Source of the DNA: Notospermus geniculatus
Taxonomy: Eukaryota; Nemertea; Pilidiophora; Heteronemertea; Lineidae
Direction: 5' to 3'
Assembly (NCBI GenBank): GCA_002633025.1
Contig: NMRB01000956.1
Span: 76,070 to 140,069 of the forward strand
DNA length: 64,000 nt
Every line of letters begins with the position of its first letter. Position 1 is the first letter of the stretch. The notes beneath the pieces are model-generated. The model was not told the origin of the DNA. It saw only the letters and a list, made by a program, of their open reading frames with translations, and ran no database searches. The translations under genes were made by a program, and so were the position numbers. Positions 13,956 through 28,800 of this stretch are shown piece by piece.

Positions 13956-15369
13956 TAATTCTACCTCCACATCTGCAACCAGAAATTAAGGGTAAAAAAC
14001 CACACTTAACTGGAAAAATAAAACGTTTTCAAGTGAAATTTAACCAATGGAATAGAAAGGTGGCAACATTTTTATTTGTATTTATTCTGAGTAATTGATG
14101 TCAAAGATCTCGAATGGATATGATTCAACTGCAGCGCCAAGTAAATGGCTGACCTGTCAGATCTGACTGTCTAAGGTTTGCTGAAACCCTCAACAAACGC
14201 GACAAGATGGCTGCATCACCCCAAATGTCCCACCTGCCATCAAATATGGCGCCCCTAAAGAGACAACGGAAGTGGTTTCATATAAAATGAGGAAGTGGTT
14301 ACTTGTAAAATGGAGATGGTAATAACGTTGAGTAACTTTGCCCGCCCCTCTGTTGACCACAAAATGACGTTGTCCTCTTGAAACGACACCACAGGCATCT
14401 TAAAACGCTTTGAAGTACTTTAAGTCTTATTTACTGAACTTACCATCTATCAAGGAAATGTGCCAGGTATGACAGCGTTGACAACGATGACACATAACTA
14501 TTGATCAAACGCTGTATCAGAGGCATCCAAACACGATGCGAAGAACAGATACATGTAGCCTGAATATTTTTGAAAAAACCTTCGGCATCACATATATCTA
14601 TCTACCATTTTTTTCTGATGTCGTTGATTGCTGAAAGTTAACAATCATGTACTTGGCAACATTTTCTAAATAAGGATAAAAGTAGCTTCAGAACGTTTTT
14701 TTCCAATTGAGAAGAGACTGGTAAGTCAAACAAGTACTTTTTTTAGGAATGACTTCAGCGTATAAGTGTTCATTTGCAACAGTAATGAGAAATTGGGCCC
14801 TGCTAAACCTCATTGATATGTATAACTTTTTTCTTTTTTCTAGAAAAATTACGGATCTCGCTGGATAATGTGGGTCGAGACGTAGCACTTAGGAGATGTC
14901 GTTTAACATAAATGTTATTTTTTTCCAAACACATTTTCGTTGAAAAAAAAGGTAATAGCAATGATACTGATGTGTGATACAGTATCTGCTCGCCTTGAAA
15001 CTATTTCTATCAAAAGTGGATTTAACTCATGAAGTGTTTTCTCCTATTTCTTTTCTGACTGTCATTACACCAGCGGAGAGTCCAACTCATTTAGCAAGTA
15101 ATTGACGTTGACGTAACTCAGTACCACCCGGGGTGGCTCACACCTCGATTAGGGTTTAAATTACCGGCGACATCGTCTTCAAAAGCGAAAAGATATCATC
15201 ATTTATCTATTTAAACAGGAGTTAAAGTATTTGGGAATGAAACGGGTGCTGATAGTCGTTGAGTAAGACGTATCATATCATTGAACTTCAAGAAAGTTCG
15301 AAAGAATGTTTCGAGTGATGCTTGTAGTATAAATTCTATGAAGTAGTTAATATACTTCGCGAATATTGA
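13956..15369. other. No supported feature
   Basis: Unique sequence with no convincing coding frame. Confidence 0.45.
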
Positions 15370-15509
15370 TGATATAATAACCGAAGTCGTCCTCCAGAAA
15401 TTTTAGCAAATTTTCGACCCCAACCGGGGTCTTCTTTAGGCTGGCACTTTCAAGTCGAGCTACCAGAAGTAAAAAAAAATTCTGGAGGACGACTTCGGTT
15501 ATTATATCA
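15370..15509. mobile_element. 140-bp MITE with 30-bp perfect inverted ends
   Basis: TGATATAATAACCGAAGTCG plus TCCTCCAGAA at the left and the exact complement at 15480-15509. The interior (minus strand) reads AAAGAAGACCCCGGTTGGGG then TCGAAAATTTGC. Confidence 0.85.
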
Positions 15510-18500
15510 TTTTGTGTGTCGCCTTTTGTGCTCTAGTTTTGGATTCGCGAATATTGATGGGTGACGTTCTTCAATTTTTTTGCTGTTGTTTTTGTTGTCT
15601 GTTTTTTGTCAGTGATTTTTTTAATTTTCGTTTTTTGGTGAATTCCTTTTTTTCACTATCATCAGAAGAAAGAAAAGATTAAAAGAAATGTACCATATGA
15701 TCGGAGTTATTCAGGTCGCCATAACATTCTTCTCTTCCAACGATGCTTAAAATCCCCTACTTCATCATCAGCAGCTTTTAAAATATCGGCGAAACGGTCG
15801 TCAAAAAATCCCTCAAAAAAGTTACGTCGGAAAAAACTTCCCTTGATGCCTTTTCTGTATCTCTCCATGATTTCGCATTGGTGCCCCCTGTCTCCTACTC
15901 TACCATTAACGAAACGATTCATTGATTAGGCTGCCAACGTGACGTCAATCGCGTTTGACGTCAAAAAAGCATTAATGTTCTAAATATAGCCCATGTTCTT
16001 CCGAAGTTGAGTGCTTAGTGCACATCAACGACACTCCGAGTGCCAACTTCCGGTAGTGCGAACGCCGATGACGCAAGAAGAAAACTTGACGCCGCCAATA
16101 CGTAAATGGTGTCAGTGTTACCGTGTCTGACTGTCTTAGTCAGGTTATTAAAAAGATGTGTAACAATGTCAACACAGATCGTCTGGCAGACATAGGCATG
16201 ACACATTGTTTCAACATGCTTCCTGATTCTTCAGTTATTCGGTTATTCGTACCATGGCAGACTCGGGTATGTTCGACTGTGACTCGGGTTCGAGTCGGGA
16301 TGCCATATCCATGATGGTCTATGCTTATAGTTCCAAAGATTTCAAACGAACGTTGCCACCTGATTGGTTAGTGCGAAAGAAAATAACAAGAAGCAACCAA
16401 TCAGAGTTTAGTTAACAAGCAAGGAAGGAAGGCCTTACTCCACCGTTTTACTTTCTACTTTTTACCATAGCAACTGACGAAGATCCGTTTCTATGCCATG
16501 AATCAGTGACCAACGAATTTTTTAAAACTACGATATTGACACAGAAGTTTTTTTCGCGATTTCTGATTGTTCCGGATCGAAAAATAAGTCGGTTATTTAG
16601 TTTCATGATACTCCTTTGGTTCAAGAGACAATTAAGGTGATGATGCTTTTAAAAGAGACGAAGAAGAACTTGATAAAAGAGAGGACAATGGAAAACGCGG
16701 ATGTTATAGGTTACAATCTTCTTCTTCAGTATATTTCAATGATGTTTGATGACACGATGTTGGCACATTGCACGAGAGTGGTTCATTAAAGATAATAGAA
16801 AGTCAAGTTGTTGTCAAGGCACGTCGTGTCGTCAGGGGCGTGACCTTTAATCACCAATCACCAAACGAGAGGAAAAGTGTAATTAAGTGTTTACGAAAAT
16901 ATTGCGAGGGTGAAGACAATTACATTTCTCCAACCTCACAGTCTATCATTTCACCTTTAATTGAGAACCAATTTCTGTGTATTTCTGTGTACACATTACG
17001 CGCACGATTCTGTTGACTTGGAATGAAATTCACACTTGATTGTGACTTTGAAATGAAAATGATGATCGAGGAGAACAGCGTGTGTCGGGAGTGATTCATC
17101 TTGTTTGCTACGCCTCTAGCGATTGACTGAGGATTCCTGGCGCCGTCGATGACAAAAAATCGCCCCCAGGTCACAGTGTCATTCGTGTGGACACGGGTAT
17201 CCCCGCGCGGCAGTGTTTTGGAAGTGATACTCAATGATCCAATTGACACGGAGTCAATATGGTGAAATGGAGTTAAGAACTAAATGATTTTTTCCGAGCG
17301 TGCGTCGGTCGGCTGCTGTCAGGGTATCAGGCAGATCAGCTCGTCACGGATGTCATGAATCCAAAGAAAGCCATATTCACTTCTCAGCGAGTTTTCTCAA
17401 CTCTTGTTGACAAGTAAAATGGCCAGTTCTGGAACTTGTTCTGAAAGGTGTATTTACGTCTTTTTTTTAAAGTAGACAAAGAAAGGCACCATCTGACAAC
17501 TCCTCACAGCCACATTCCTAAAGACACTTTTTGAACCTTTGAAGCTTTTCTGCATACATGTATTTATTTGTAAACTTTCGTTGTCAACAATTTGTTTTTC
17601 AGTCCGTCGCATGGGACAATAGGGCAAGTAGGGCCTAAAAGACCCCATCCAAGTGAGGAACATGAGTAGCTTGTGATGGCCTCCTCCGTACTTACCAGGG
17701 CCAATAATGCTATAGCGTCGGCCCTGAGGGAAAAATGAAATACAAAAAATACTATTTTTTCTTTTTTCTTAAACAAGCACAAAAATAGATAAGCGAGCGA
17801 CTTATCTATTTTTGACAAGCATCATGCCAAGATCAGACTTTCGTCTGAACTGGTTAGATCACCCAAAAGGACGGGGAGACAAATCACCAATCTTTTTACC
17901 TACCGGAGTGATCGCACTTCGTCATGATGTGGTCATAAAATATGATACAGAAGATCAGCATTTTGAGCCCATTTCAAAAAGGCATTTGCTGATAAATGCC
18001 CAGAGAGGCAAACTTATAACGAAGAGTTCTCGAAATATAAGCATCATATTATGCTTTTGACAATAGTACATGTATATTGCTATTCTTTTAAAGTCCCAAC
18101 GATCGAGCGCTGAGAGGACTGTGTCCTCAAAATTGACGTTCAATCGGTAATTTGTAGAGTTTACCACTGTTGTCATTGCTCAATGGATTGCTGTGGTTGT
18201 TCAAAAAGTTCAAAAAGGTACATTTTGGTAATGCTATAAATAGAAAAAGCCAATTAGTTCAAGGGCGGAGTCATCATCAGCAGGCCGTAAAGTTAAAAGA
18301 ACCATCTAAGAAAACGACATCTTTTCGTTCGTGGGGTTATCTAATTGACACATCCCAACCGATTACCCTAAGGAATGTTCTGACCCCATGAAATGCTCTG
18401 ACCCCATGTTGCCCGCAGTACGTTAAATGAAAGAAAAATCTTGTTTTGCCCCGAAAATAGACAAGCCCAATTAGTTCAGGTTTTTCTTGGTGACCTACTC

Positions 18501-18839
18501 ACCGGGGAGCTACTCTAGACCAATTAGGGCATACCGAGGTGAGTGGCTTGTCCAAAAACTGGCCAGCAGCATCTCGGACAATGGTGATGCGGATGAGCCA
18601 AAAGTGTATCCCGAGGTATCCTCCAAGATAATAAGATGTTTCCATAAAATGACCAATTAAGCTGGCAAACATGCCGTGCGGGTTAATGAAGTAGATTAAG
18701 TAACTATACAACTCAGTGGTTGGTGAAATTCACTTTCTTGCCGAATACCTGGAATGAAAAATTTGGTAATGATAGAATCCATTATTCCATGGGAAACTTT
18801 ATTTTATTCAATTAAAATTCGGTGACGTAATCTGAATCT
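15510..18839. other. No supported gene
   Basis: Frames at 16768-17249 and 17564-18060 lie on opposing strands without domain or splice evidence. No repeat was resolved. Confidence 0.45.
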
Positions 18840-19014
18840 GGGGCCGGTTGCACAAAAGTTAAAAAGATAAAAGTCTGTTAATTTAACTTTTCCTGTTAAA
18901 ATCCCTAACTTGTTTTTAACTAACAAAACTAACATTTTGGGATAGTAAGTTACTTTTTAGTAACATCAAGATAAACTAACAGTGATTTTTAACTTTTGTG
19001 CAACCACCGGCCCC
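18840..19014. mobile_element. 175-bp MITE with GGGGCCGGTTGCACAAAAGT ends
   Basis: Left GGGGCCGGTTGCACAAAAGT and right ACTTTTGTGCAACCACCGGCCCC differ by two inserted bases. The interior is rich in GTTA/TAAC words that extend the pairing. Confidence 0.75.
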
Positions 19015-19049
19015 TGGTCAACTTTCTAACACCACATCTGAATCCTGCT

Positions 19050-19540
19050 CAAATTTCAAACAACATTGAAGAATATCATTGCATATCTTATGCATTTAAG
19101 CCTTTTTTTTTGCCGATTTTTAAAAAAATATTCGAAACTTTTGTTTACAAACACTAACTGAACTTTCATGAAGTTTTCATTCAGTTTAAAAGTTTTGAGT
19201 TGTAAAAGCAGCTTAGCTCTCGTATATTTCTTTTTACTTGTATAAAAACTTTTTTTTTAATCATGTGGCAGTATCACCTGCCTATCATATTTATCCAGAC
19301 TCATTGAAGGATTTCATTACATATGCGGTTTTAAGCCTTATTTTTTGTCGATTGTAAACAAATTTTATCCGAAGCTTCTGTTTAAAACCTCTAACTGAAC
19401 TTTGATGAAGTTTTCATTCAGTTACGTTCTGAGTTGTAAAATCACCTTAGCTCTCGTCCATTTCTTTTTACTTGTTTAAAAAACTTTTTTAATCATGTAG
19501 CAATATCACCTGCCTGTCATATTTACCCAGACTCATTTTC
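19050..19540. repeat. Two diverged tandem copies of about 230 bp
   Basis: TAACTGAACTTTCATGAAGT, GTTTTCATTCAGTT, TTTCTTTTTACTTGT, TAATCATGTGGCAGTATCAC and CCAGACTCATT recur in order with roughly 85-90% similarity by eye. Confidence 0.78.
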
Positions 19541-20211
19541 AACACCAATCAATTCTATTACCTTTTCAATTGCTTTGTAGAAAACGGATACCATGCTGAG
19601 CAAACCACATAAAATACTTAAACAATCCTGACTAAACATTTTTATTCATCGCTAAAATGTACTTTTTCCTGCAATTTAACCAAGTTAAATTTCCATGTCA
19701 CGATTAAGTAAACACATATTGGGTAACTTAACCGAGAGGATCCCGACCATGAGGTGATGTTGTCCCAGAATATTGTACTCAATGAAGTGCAGATCCTCAT
19801 CAACAAACTGTCTGATCAAATACTTCACCCACCAAACTCTGGCTACATCCATTGATGTTTTTTTTCTACAAACTCCTTTCAAACACCACCGACAGCCTGT
19901 GTGAATATCAAGTGGCCGCTGAATCAAAAAGTTAAGTTTTAACCGACGAATTCTGTCGATCACAATGATCTGTAGGTACCCTCTAGTCTTCAAATGGGTC
20001 TGAAGGTGGTCTACCTGAACTGACAATCACAACATCCCCTCATTTCATTTTTTTAAGTACCAAAAGGCCTCCTCAGTGGGACTAGAATGCAATGAATACA
20101 CTCAGTATTTGGGGGGGGGGCACACCGGATTTTTAAAAAATTCTATACCTCCTTCCTTAGTTTTTGTTAATCAGAATGTAAGAATGAATTTCAGCAATCA
20201 GAATGTTGATG

Positions 20212-20466
20212 GTAATGTGTCATGACTTCATTGTTTTCATTCAATGTTTGTAAACATGGATACATGTATTTACATCATGTTATTTTGGACTTTTGTGACA
20301 TGTCAACCAACCAAATTGAACACTTTCGGCATCAAAAGAATTTCTAGAGGGGCACGCCACATACTCATAAGACAAAGAAAGACCAGTCACAATCAAACAA
20401 AAAAATGTAAATAAACGATGATTTTCGTGGCCCGCGAAAATATCCGTGATACATTTTATCTTTAAG
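20212..20466. mobile_element. Second copy of the GATAATGTATCACG MITE
   Basis: AATGTGTCATGACTTCATTG at one end and CCGTGATACATTTTATCTTT at the other, with the same inner TGTTTGTAAACATGGATACA and GATTTTCGTGGCCCGCG. It is more decayed than the copy at 40970. Confidence 0.62.
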
Positions 20467-23400
20467 AATATTCCCATTTTGTTATGAAACCTTCGGAAGA
20501 AAGTTGTAAAATTTCTGGGGGAGCCACCGTATGGAAATTCCAAGTATTTTGCATTGTTATAGCAAGGCCAAAAACTTTGTTATCAATCATGTACAAATGG
20601 CCAAATATTTCTGGATAGCGACAATCTGACGACGAACCTGTGGACGGTAAAAGGCTAAGTGTTGTTGGAAGCTTTTAGTGCGTTGTGATATGCATTTGAT
20701 AGAAAAGAGAGAACATACTTTTGAGGGTCTCGGTCGAAGCAAGTGCTTGAAGTAGTTTGACAACTCTGCTTCTGAGTGTTGGTCTTGTTGTTAAGACTGG
20801 TTTGGACGCCTCAGACTTTGCGGTCTAGGCTTTCCAAAGGAGACACAAGTTCTAAGAGGGTCCTTGACCTTACCGAAGGGTACAAATTCATGGTCAAGTG
20901 GTAAATATATTTTATCCAATGTAAACTATGAACTCACCGGGATGGCGAATTGGTAAACACTGGTTCAATGTAAAGTTTACTTTTGTTCACTATCATTTTG
21001 AATTTGAGTTCTAAAACTGGTAATGAATGAAAAAAGGGATTCCTAGAGTTAAATGAGAGTGGCACTAAAATGATTGAATTGAAGTGACGTGAAGTAAACT
21101 CATAATTCAAAAATTAATGTTTAGTTGGCAATTATCTGTAACACATGATAGTTTCCCGTCAGCCTGTGGTAGATAGTACACATTCAGTATTCATGCATGG
21201 TTCATTCAGTGCGTCCGTCCGATAACTTCAGAACTTCTAACATCTAATCTTTTTATTTTCCGGACACATGTTCTCCTCTGCCGATGGTCGTTCATGGAAA
21301 AAGACGTTAAGGAAACCTCGTCAGCAACGACCAGGGCCCGTATTCATAAACCCTTGCTAGGCTTAGTTACTTGCTAAATACAGTGCGTCATGGAAATGAA
21401 GTTGAATTTCGCATTTCGTACTTCGTTTTTCGTCAGATTTGCGAAACCTCCCTAATCTCGGTCCCGGACCCGAGATGACACATCCCTTGGTTAGTTCCAT
21501 CCACGATCACGATTGAGCGGCTGTCATCCCCTCAATTGTTGTCTTTTGCTCACCATGGAGTCTACATCAAGAGCATGGACGGCCACCCGTTCTGAGAGAT
21601 GTAATTAAGCCAGAGAAGCATGTTCTGGATACGGAAGAAAGCGCCTCGTTGCCAACTAATAGCACAGCGAACATTCTATTTGTCAAGTCAAGTGAGTGAT
21701 GGAACTACCGAGGATACTGTGGACGTCTCTGTCTCGTAATAATTACAGGAGGTAACCACGACGCTTGAGAGCTCCGTAAATCTTCGCTTAAGCACGTCGG
21801 GGTTCTTGGTATTGATGCAAAGGGCCGCCCAGGAACAACAGACGGCCCCTAAATAACATTAGGAACCATTTGACGATCCCTACGTCGCGAATTAACATCA
21901 TGATGACCCCTCTTCTAAGCTCTTGGGTGCACCTGAAATTAAAAAGCAAGTGCTTGAAGTCACCGAAGCGAAATGTTCTGCCTGGCTATCAATGTTGCAG
22001 TAATTATGGCGATGAATATCCTGGTCAAGTGTTTTCTTTAATGACGAACATGTAGAGAACGTGAGAACTTGGCAGATATGAGTCTGGGGTAATCGTTTTC
22101 TGGCGCTGCAACTTTCGATTTGTTCCTGGTGTGGTGTCAACGGTTGTAGAGTCGTCGTCAATTGACATTAAAATGATAATTCCTGAAAAGAAAAAAACGC
22201 AATTAACACAAAATACTGGCGATTAACATGATTATGACGACTGATTTATACTCTTGGCTTCGTAAAAGCCAATTTGGTAAGGCTACATTTCTTTCTCAAT
22301 GATAAGTGGATTATATGAGGGACATTTCAACGTTTTTTTGTAATAGTGTTCATTCAGGTGGTAGACTGTGGCAAATGCTTATTTTTGTAGAAAAAAAGAA
22401 GACTGAAGACTGACTTTTTGGACAGTTTGTTTAATACGTGAAAACTACAACTCTGCAGTCAGTTTACAGAAAAAAATTGGTATAAATTCAGGGACCTTTT
22501 CAAAGCTTCTCCTGCATTTGTTCAAAGAAAACAACAAAAATATCTTTGAGAGTTCGATTTTCTCCTTTGTTCTATCTTAACTTCTTACCGTTTTTTTACA
22601 AACAGGAACCATTTAGCTGATAGTTCATATAAAATTACGAGTACGCCCTTGAAAACATTGAGATCGACAAAGCGGGTATGAAGTTGAGTGAAAGCCACGC
22701 CCGTGTATTTGCATCCCTCTCATATTTTCCACTCTAATTGACATTTTGTGTATAAGGTTATCTAATTTTTCATTTTAATCTATTTTTTCACAAAATCCAC
22801 ATTTGTTCGAAAGCCCACGCGATACTTGAATCGGGTCAAGAGGGGAACAAATCCGGATATCAAGGTCAGAAAAAAACGTGTCATCGTCACTTAAACAAAA
22901 CGTAATAATTCAAATTAGTCAGGGACACAAAGAAAAGAAAGAAACGAAATAATCATTTTGTTTAAAAAGCTTTGTCACCAGGGTTTTCAGTTGGGCCAGG
23001 GACCTCTGGTAAATTTCAGCAATCAGCTTTTATCAGAGAGAGGTGCGGTTGTTACGAGTGCAACCCTTGGGGAGGATGGTGCCCGGGCTGATCAAGTGGG
23101 GATCAGACCAAGAACTTACTTACACCATACGGTTTTAAATTCCACGATGACACTCCAGTACCTTGAGCACCGGACCACAAAAACCAATGTGTGCACTTGA
23201 AATACAAGTGTGGTAGTTTATACCCACGAGTGCCCCTATACTTGCAATTTGTACATAATTGAGATTCAAACCTCAGAAGGAGTAGCAGTAATATTTCGTG
23301 CGTCGCCGCCACGTCGGGAAAATCGGGACTTGAGCTACGGTTCTTTGGCCTGTTGGCGACAGGAACATTTCTTTACCGAGTTTAAGTGTTGTTTGTCCAC

Positions 23401-23831
23401 GGCGACGACACCCCCATCCAGATTGCTACCTGGGAGAGGGCCACTTGACATCGCATTCTTCACATCCTATGACACCCTATCAAATGCGGTGTAGACTTAT
23501 TACGTGTTTACATTTTGATGAAAAACGATTAAAATTTCTGATCGTGTTTCTCTTCGTTTACATAGTTGGCGTTTTATTTGGCAAATTTGAAACCCAACCC
23601 GCGAAAGGTGGCCAGTCAAATACGTCCTCTTGTTTGTCAGATGGCCGCCCACTCAGCCTATGATGTAGCATGCTACAAATCACTTTATACCTATTGGTTA
23701 AATGCTTTCCGCGACACATCTTTCATGTCTTTACATAGAATGAGATGAATCATTCTTTAATACACATTACGTGTATCTTTTCATTTAATTTTCGGTTATA
23801 CAGGCAGTCCTCTCAAATACACAGTCTCAGT
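20467..23831. other. No supported gene
   Basis: Mostly unique. An isolated MITE end, GGGCCCGTATTCATAAACCC, lies at 21335. The plus frames at 22958-23494 have no recognised motif. Confidence 0.45.
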
Positions 23832-23967
23832 GGGCCCATATTCAAACTACTTAAGTCTGAGTGTAACACCTATGCCTGTCCTTTGTTCAACACAAAAGAC
23901 AAGTATCACACTTTGACTTAAGTATGTTTATGAATATGGTACATGTACGTACCTGGCCCATATTTTT
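23832..23967. mobile_element. MITE with GGGCCCATATTCA ends
   Basis: GGGCCCATATTCAAACTACT then TAAGTC at the left and GACTTAAGTATGTTTATGAA then TATGG at the right form an imperfect inverted repeat. TACATGTACGTACCT appears to interrupt the right end before GGCCCAT. Confidence 0.6.
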
Positions 23968-25570
23968 GAGGCCCTCATTGTATTGAGTGTGCTAGTGGCC
24001 ATTGCAAATGCAAAACCAGTTTTACCATATCCCCTGCTCAGATTATCAAATTTATAAATCTTTCTATTCCCTTCCCAAATAACATCGTTTATTTTCACTT
24101 TCCGAATACATTTTACCGCTTTGATGCATTACCTCCTATTCACAATTTTTAAAAAAAAGAACACAAAGAAAAATGACGAACTTATCCTTCCTTCTGAGGA
24201 CATTCAGGGCAAAAAGATAAAAATTCCTTCTCCCCCAGAATTTACCGTTGTCTTTAGGGACTTAACGTCTTTAAAATCGTTATTTTGCCGATTGAGCCCG
24301 AATCTCTTTTCCCAATGCCAGGGAATGAACCGCACCAGCTGAAGGCCAGGTGACGACAACATCCAATTAACGTCGACAGATTCCGTATTGAACCAAGTCT
24401 TGATCTCAATGATCAAAGTGGTAATTACCACTGCTCGCCTCAAACCAAGCCGCCTCGAGTAAGACAATATTTCGAATAGTTAGGCTGAAACTTTCGAAAT
24501 TGGAGAAGTTCTGAGAAGATGCGTTTCATTTGGTCTCTAGTTAGCAGGTTTTGTACTGTGTCAAACGATTGTGTCGCCCTGACGAGAAGGGAAATCAAGA
24601 GTTGCGATTTTAGATGCACCCAGAAGCTAGTAAAATGCGGAATGTTTTTTTTTCTGGACAAATGAGCGCTGCGTCTTTCACGATTACCTAAAGTTCGGTT
24701 TTATCACAGGCAGTGCAAATAAAGTTACCACCCTTTAGATGTATCATCTTACTATGACCGAATTGACAAATATTTGCCGGAAGGACCGGCTTTTGAAGTG
24801 GAGCAAAACGTTCCGCGGACTTGGCCAAAAGCCGCGTTGAATGCAAACAAATTGCCGCTTAAGCGAAGTAAAATGAGATTACAGCGTGGCACGTTTGGTC
24901 CCGAATTGTCCCATAGCGCCCCTTGGTTTCTTTAAGCCACCATCATCAGGTCATCTTTATCTATTACAAGTCTAATGGCATAAACACCATCAGCTAGAAA
25001 GTAACTTCCTTCTTCCTTGGGATCACTTCATCATGGCGAGGTGACAATCCAAGATGGCCGCGATTCTCGGTAATTTCCCTAGGGTGCTTTCTCGCCTTCT
25101 CGGGGCTTTCCAGCCATTTTTCATCGCATTGATATTTGTCTAAGACAGTTGTTGTTGGTATGTACAATGCAGACGTCACTGGATGACATTGTTAAGTGAT
25201 AATCGCCCAATAAAGGCGGTGATTTTGGATCGGCGTTTCCCGCGCGATGGTTCCCGCGAGACCGATCGCGAGATTGTATCCATCCCAGCAGTCACCAAGC
25301 GTAAACAGGGTATTGTGAATTTCACTTAAGGGGCATGGTGAAATCAATGTGACTTTTTCGGGTGAGAACAGATTACGAGTATATCATAACTGCTGCTGAA
25401 AGCGAAGACGTCCCTGAAGGCCCGGTTTAGTCACTAGAAAAATAACCATCTCTGCTCTTCTCGCGCCGATTTATATCAAATTTACTTTGGCGGATGTTGG
25501 CTGGGAGCATGCTTCTTTCAGTCGGACCTAATATGGCCAGTGTCGTTGAATTTAAGAACGCTGCCCAGTG
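23968..25570. other. No supported feature
   Basis: No convincing coding frame or repeat structure was seen. Confidence 0.45.
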
Positions 25571-25809
25571 TTAAGCTTGGAATCCACTGTTGATTTTCTG
25601 CGTTGCGACTGCAACCTGCTACCTGCGATTGAATTCGATCGCAAGGAACTGATACCGGTTGCCGACTGAAATTGACCACATCTTCGCCATTGGTGGAAAT
25701 CACGTCTAGCGAGTCGCGATCGAGTGTACAGTTGCAACGCAACCCAGTTGCAAAGCAAGTCGCAAAGCAAAATCAGCTTGAAAATCAATGGTGGGTTCCT
25801 TGCTTTAGA
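25571..25809. mobile_element. MITE, CTAAAGCTAGGAATCCAC family, copy 1
   Basis: Left AGCTTGGAATCCACTG and right GTGGGTTCCTTGCTTTAG are imperfect inverted ends. Inside are GCGTTGCGACT, CGATCGCAAGGAACTGATAC and AGTTGCAAAGCAAGTCGCAA. Full-length homologue of 30743. Confidence 0.75.
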
Positions 25810-28800
25810 GAAGCCTAGATCAGCAAGCGTTCTTAAATCCCGGCCTGACGCCCCCATCAACATCGAATCCTGATTGGATGATTCAGAAATCGTTCATACA
25901 ACCTGGATCACATCCGTCGCATTGATAAGCCGGCCAGCTAAAACAGGGTGCACTCCCAAGCAAAGGGGGCGAGGATATATTCCGTCCAAGCGAGGGTACC
26001 AGATGCGATATGGGTCGTTGATACAAGAGCCACTTGCTCTAGAGGCCACTTGACCTGCCGTTGTCATTATATTTCTACAGACCGAGGTCTCTTCTCCTCT
26101 ATGGGAGGGGGCCCTTCAGATCGGGCTCTCCTCACCTTAGAACACTACTGCATCTGGCGACTTTTGCAGAACAAGGGATTGTATAATTTTAGGTAGGGCC
26201 TAAATGTACCAAGTCTGTATGCAGTGGAAACATATTTACTCAGTATCCAGCAGTTTTTTTGGCCACTTTTGTTTAAAATCTGACCTACCACCCTGGTTCA
26301 GGTTCCAAGTACTGAAAAATTAATGGCGATTTCTGGTGCCTCTGCAAGTTGAAATTGACAATCCTACGACCAGTTTTTAAAGGCAGTCATCTTTAATCTT
26401 TAAAAGATGCAAATATGTCAGACAAAATACACATTAAGACAGGAGATCGACGTTCATTTCATTACAAAGATTAAAATTTCCTGACTTTCGTCGTGTACAT
26501 TCCTGTGTAAAATGTAAGCAATTTATGGTGAAATTGACGAGGGATTCAAAAGGTAAAATCACGGCCACCAGCCCTCTATTTGTCTCCTGATTAGCCACGG
26601 ACGAAATGAGAAAGAAAATCGGGCTGCCTGGGCTCGTCCACACGGCAAATGATGATAATGACAAACCCATTGTACCCCCAGAAGCAGAGGATCACCACAC
26701 GGCGCCAAGCTGTGCCTCTGACTCGGAACGGTCTCCCTGGAACTCCGGGCCAAAATATCTCGGGGTGTACCGATGGGTTCGGACGTCGTGGATAAATATG
26801 CAATAATTTTAGAATAATTGACACAATTTGTTCTGTAAGATGTCAGCAGCTGTTAAACGACGTGATGTTTCTGTGTAGCAATTTTCCGCCCGGGTACGCT
26901 GTGTCAATTCAGCTGTGAAGGATCGGGCCGGTCGATAGCAGGACCGCAGTGAATTCCCCCGAGTCGGCCATTAGCGCCGAGGGTCTGCACAATGGCTTGA
27001 TGTCGTGGACAATAGGCGACGAAGAGGAGATATTTCAGCCAGGATCCGCCCAGCATCGTTCGACCAAAATAACAGTGGGCGAAATCTTTCCCAAGGTTAA
27101 CGCTTTCGGTGCTTCACCATCTGGCTAATTTTCACGAGATCGTGACCTCCTTGTTAAAAAAAATCTTCAAGGTTGACTTCACCTATGAACATGCAATTGC
27201 AGCCGGTAAGTACTAGCTCATCTGTACCTGACCACGTTGATCATCTTAAAACATGATAGTAAATCAACCGTCGAGTCCCCCNNNNCCCCCCCCCCCCCCG
27301 GCAGATGCTGGAGGCTCAGTTCAAAGGAATCACCAGGGCTCATTACTGTTGTCCAGTGGTAGTGCTGGCAGCTCCTCTCCTCATCAATTTGTCAAGAAAA
27401 CAAGGAATCCTGTCCAAGTCTGCCAGGACCCATTTTCCGCCGGACAAGCCCAGGGTTCTTCCTCGTTTCTCAAGAAAAACTCCAGAAATCCCATAAAACC
27501 GGAAGCATACGAACAACAGGGAAGAAATTCTCACGACCACGCCACGAGCGACTGAAATGTCGATAGAGAAAATCGCCAGATAATGCCTCCCGGACTTTCT
27601 CACTGATACCTAGAGGGCGAGGCCCCAATTACCCCGAGTACGACCATTGATCCTCATCATGTAACCACAGATACTGCTGGCAGGCATCAATCCATCCAGG
27701 TTGGCGTCGTGGCTTTGGAATATCTAGGAGAGAAACAACCAACTGACGATGATTGGTGTCATAATCATTGTGCCCAGCGATGACCGATGACGGTGTACTC
27801 CTGGAAAGGTGTCTTACTTCACATGTCATCGGTCTGGGACTGATTGAGATGCATGGCGATTCAGGAGCCAATCCTGATGACCATAGAACATGCATCATAA
27901 CAACCAAACCTCCACCCCTCCCCCACCCACCCCGGACAGTTAGTTTCTCCTTGTGGTACATTTTCCTTTAAAAAAACATCCTGTACCGTGCGTCCAAACC
28001 CACGGGTACAGGGAACTAACATGGGCACAGCAAACTCACTCCGAGGAAGACGGACCTATATTGTCAAAAATATTCCATGGCGATGGGTTCTACTTACTTC
28101 TACCTTGGGTCCTCCTGACCATAGCGTTTATCACCATGAGTACAATCAGCAAAGACCATGGGTACTTTTTACCCAGATGTATATATGAACACGTGGGACA
28201 TGGGCTTAAAAATTGGGCAAGGAATTTACCCATGTCCTTAGGTATAATGGACCAACTTGTTTTTACAGTGCTGTCATTTCAAGAACTAAACAATGCAAGT
28301 ACCTGAGGTATTCGTCATCTTTTTCTTAGATCTGTTGTCTCTTGTCCAGTGTAAATTAAGACAGGTCAAGTCCCTTCAAAGTCCTGGTTGCTCTCGCCCC
28401 ACGATTATTGGTATAACAACTTAGAAACCGCATTCATTCCAAACATGCGTTACTATTTGTTATACTAAAATGAACAACAGCAAACTACACAAATTCGCAA
28501 GCGGAGAGTACCCTCGTCATACGAAAACCTCTTCAACTGGTTGACGAATAAAGGTGGTAGACAGTGAGGGGGACACTAAGTACGGAATTTGTTCTGAAGG
28601 GAGAGCGACGCGGCGCCTACAAGTGGCTGCCGGACAATATCAAGTGGGCGAACAGTGTTGGAGGATTTCGAAAACGTGTTATCTAAAATGCTATTGCAAG
28701 TTTCAAAATGGTGTGCCTATGGCTGAAAAAAGCCTGCTGAGTCGCTAATGTTTGTTTATATCCATTGTTGCTGCACTTTTTCCTTGTATCCTCGCCATTG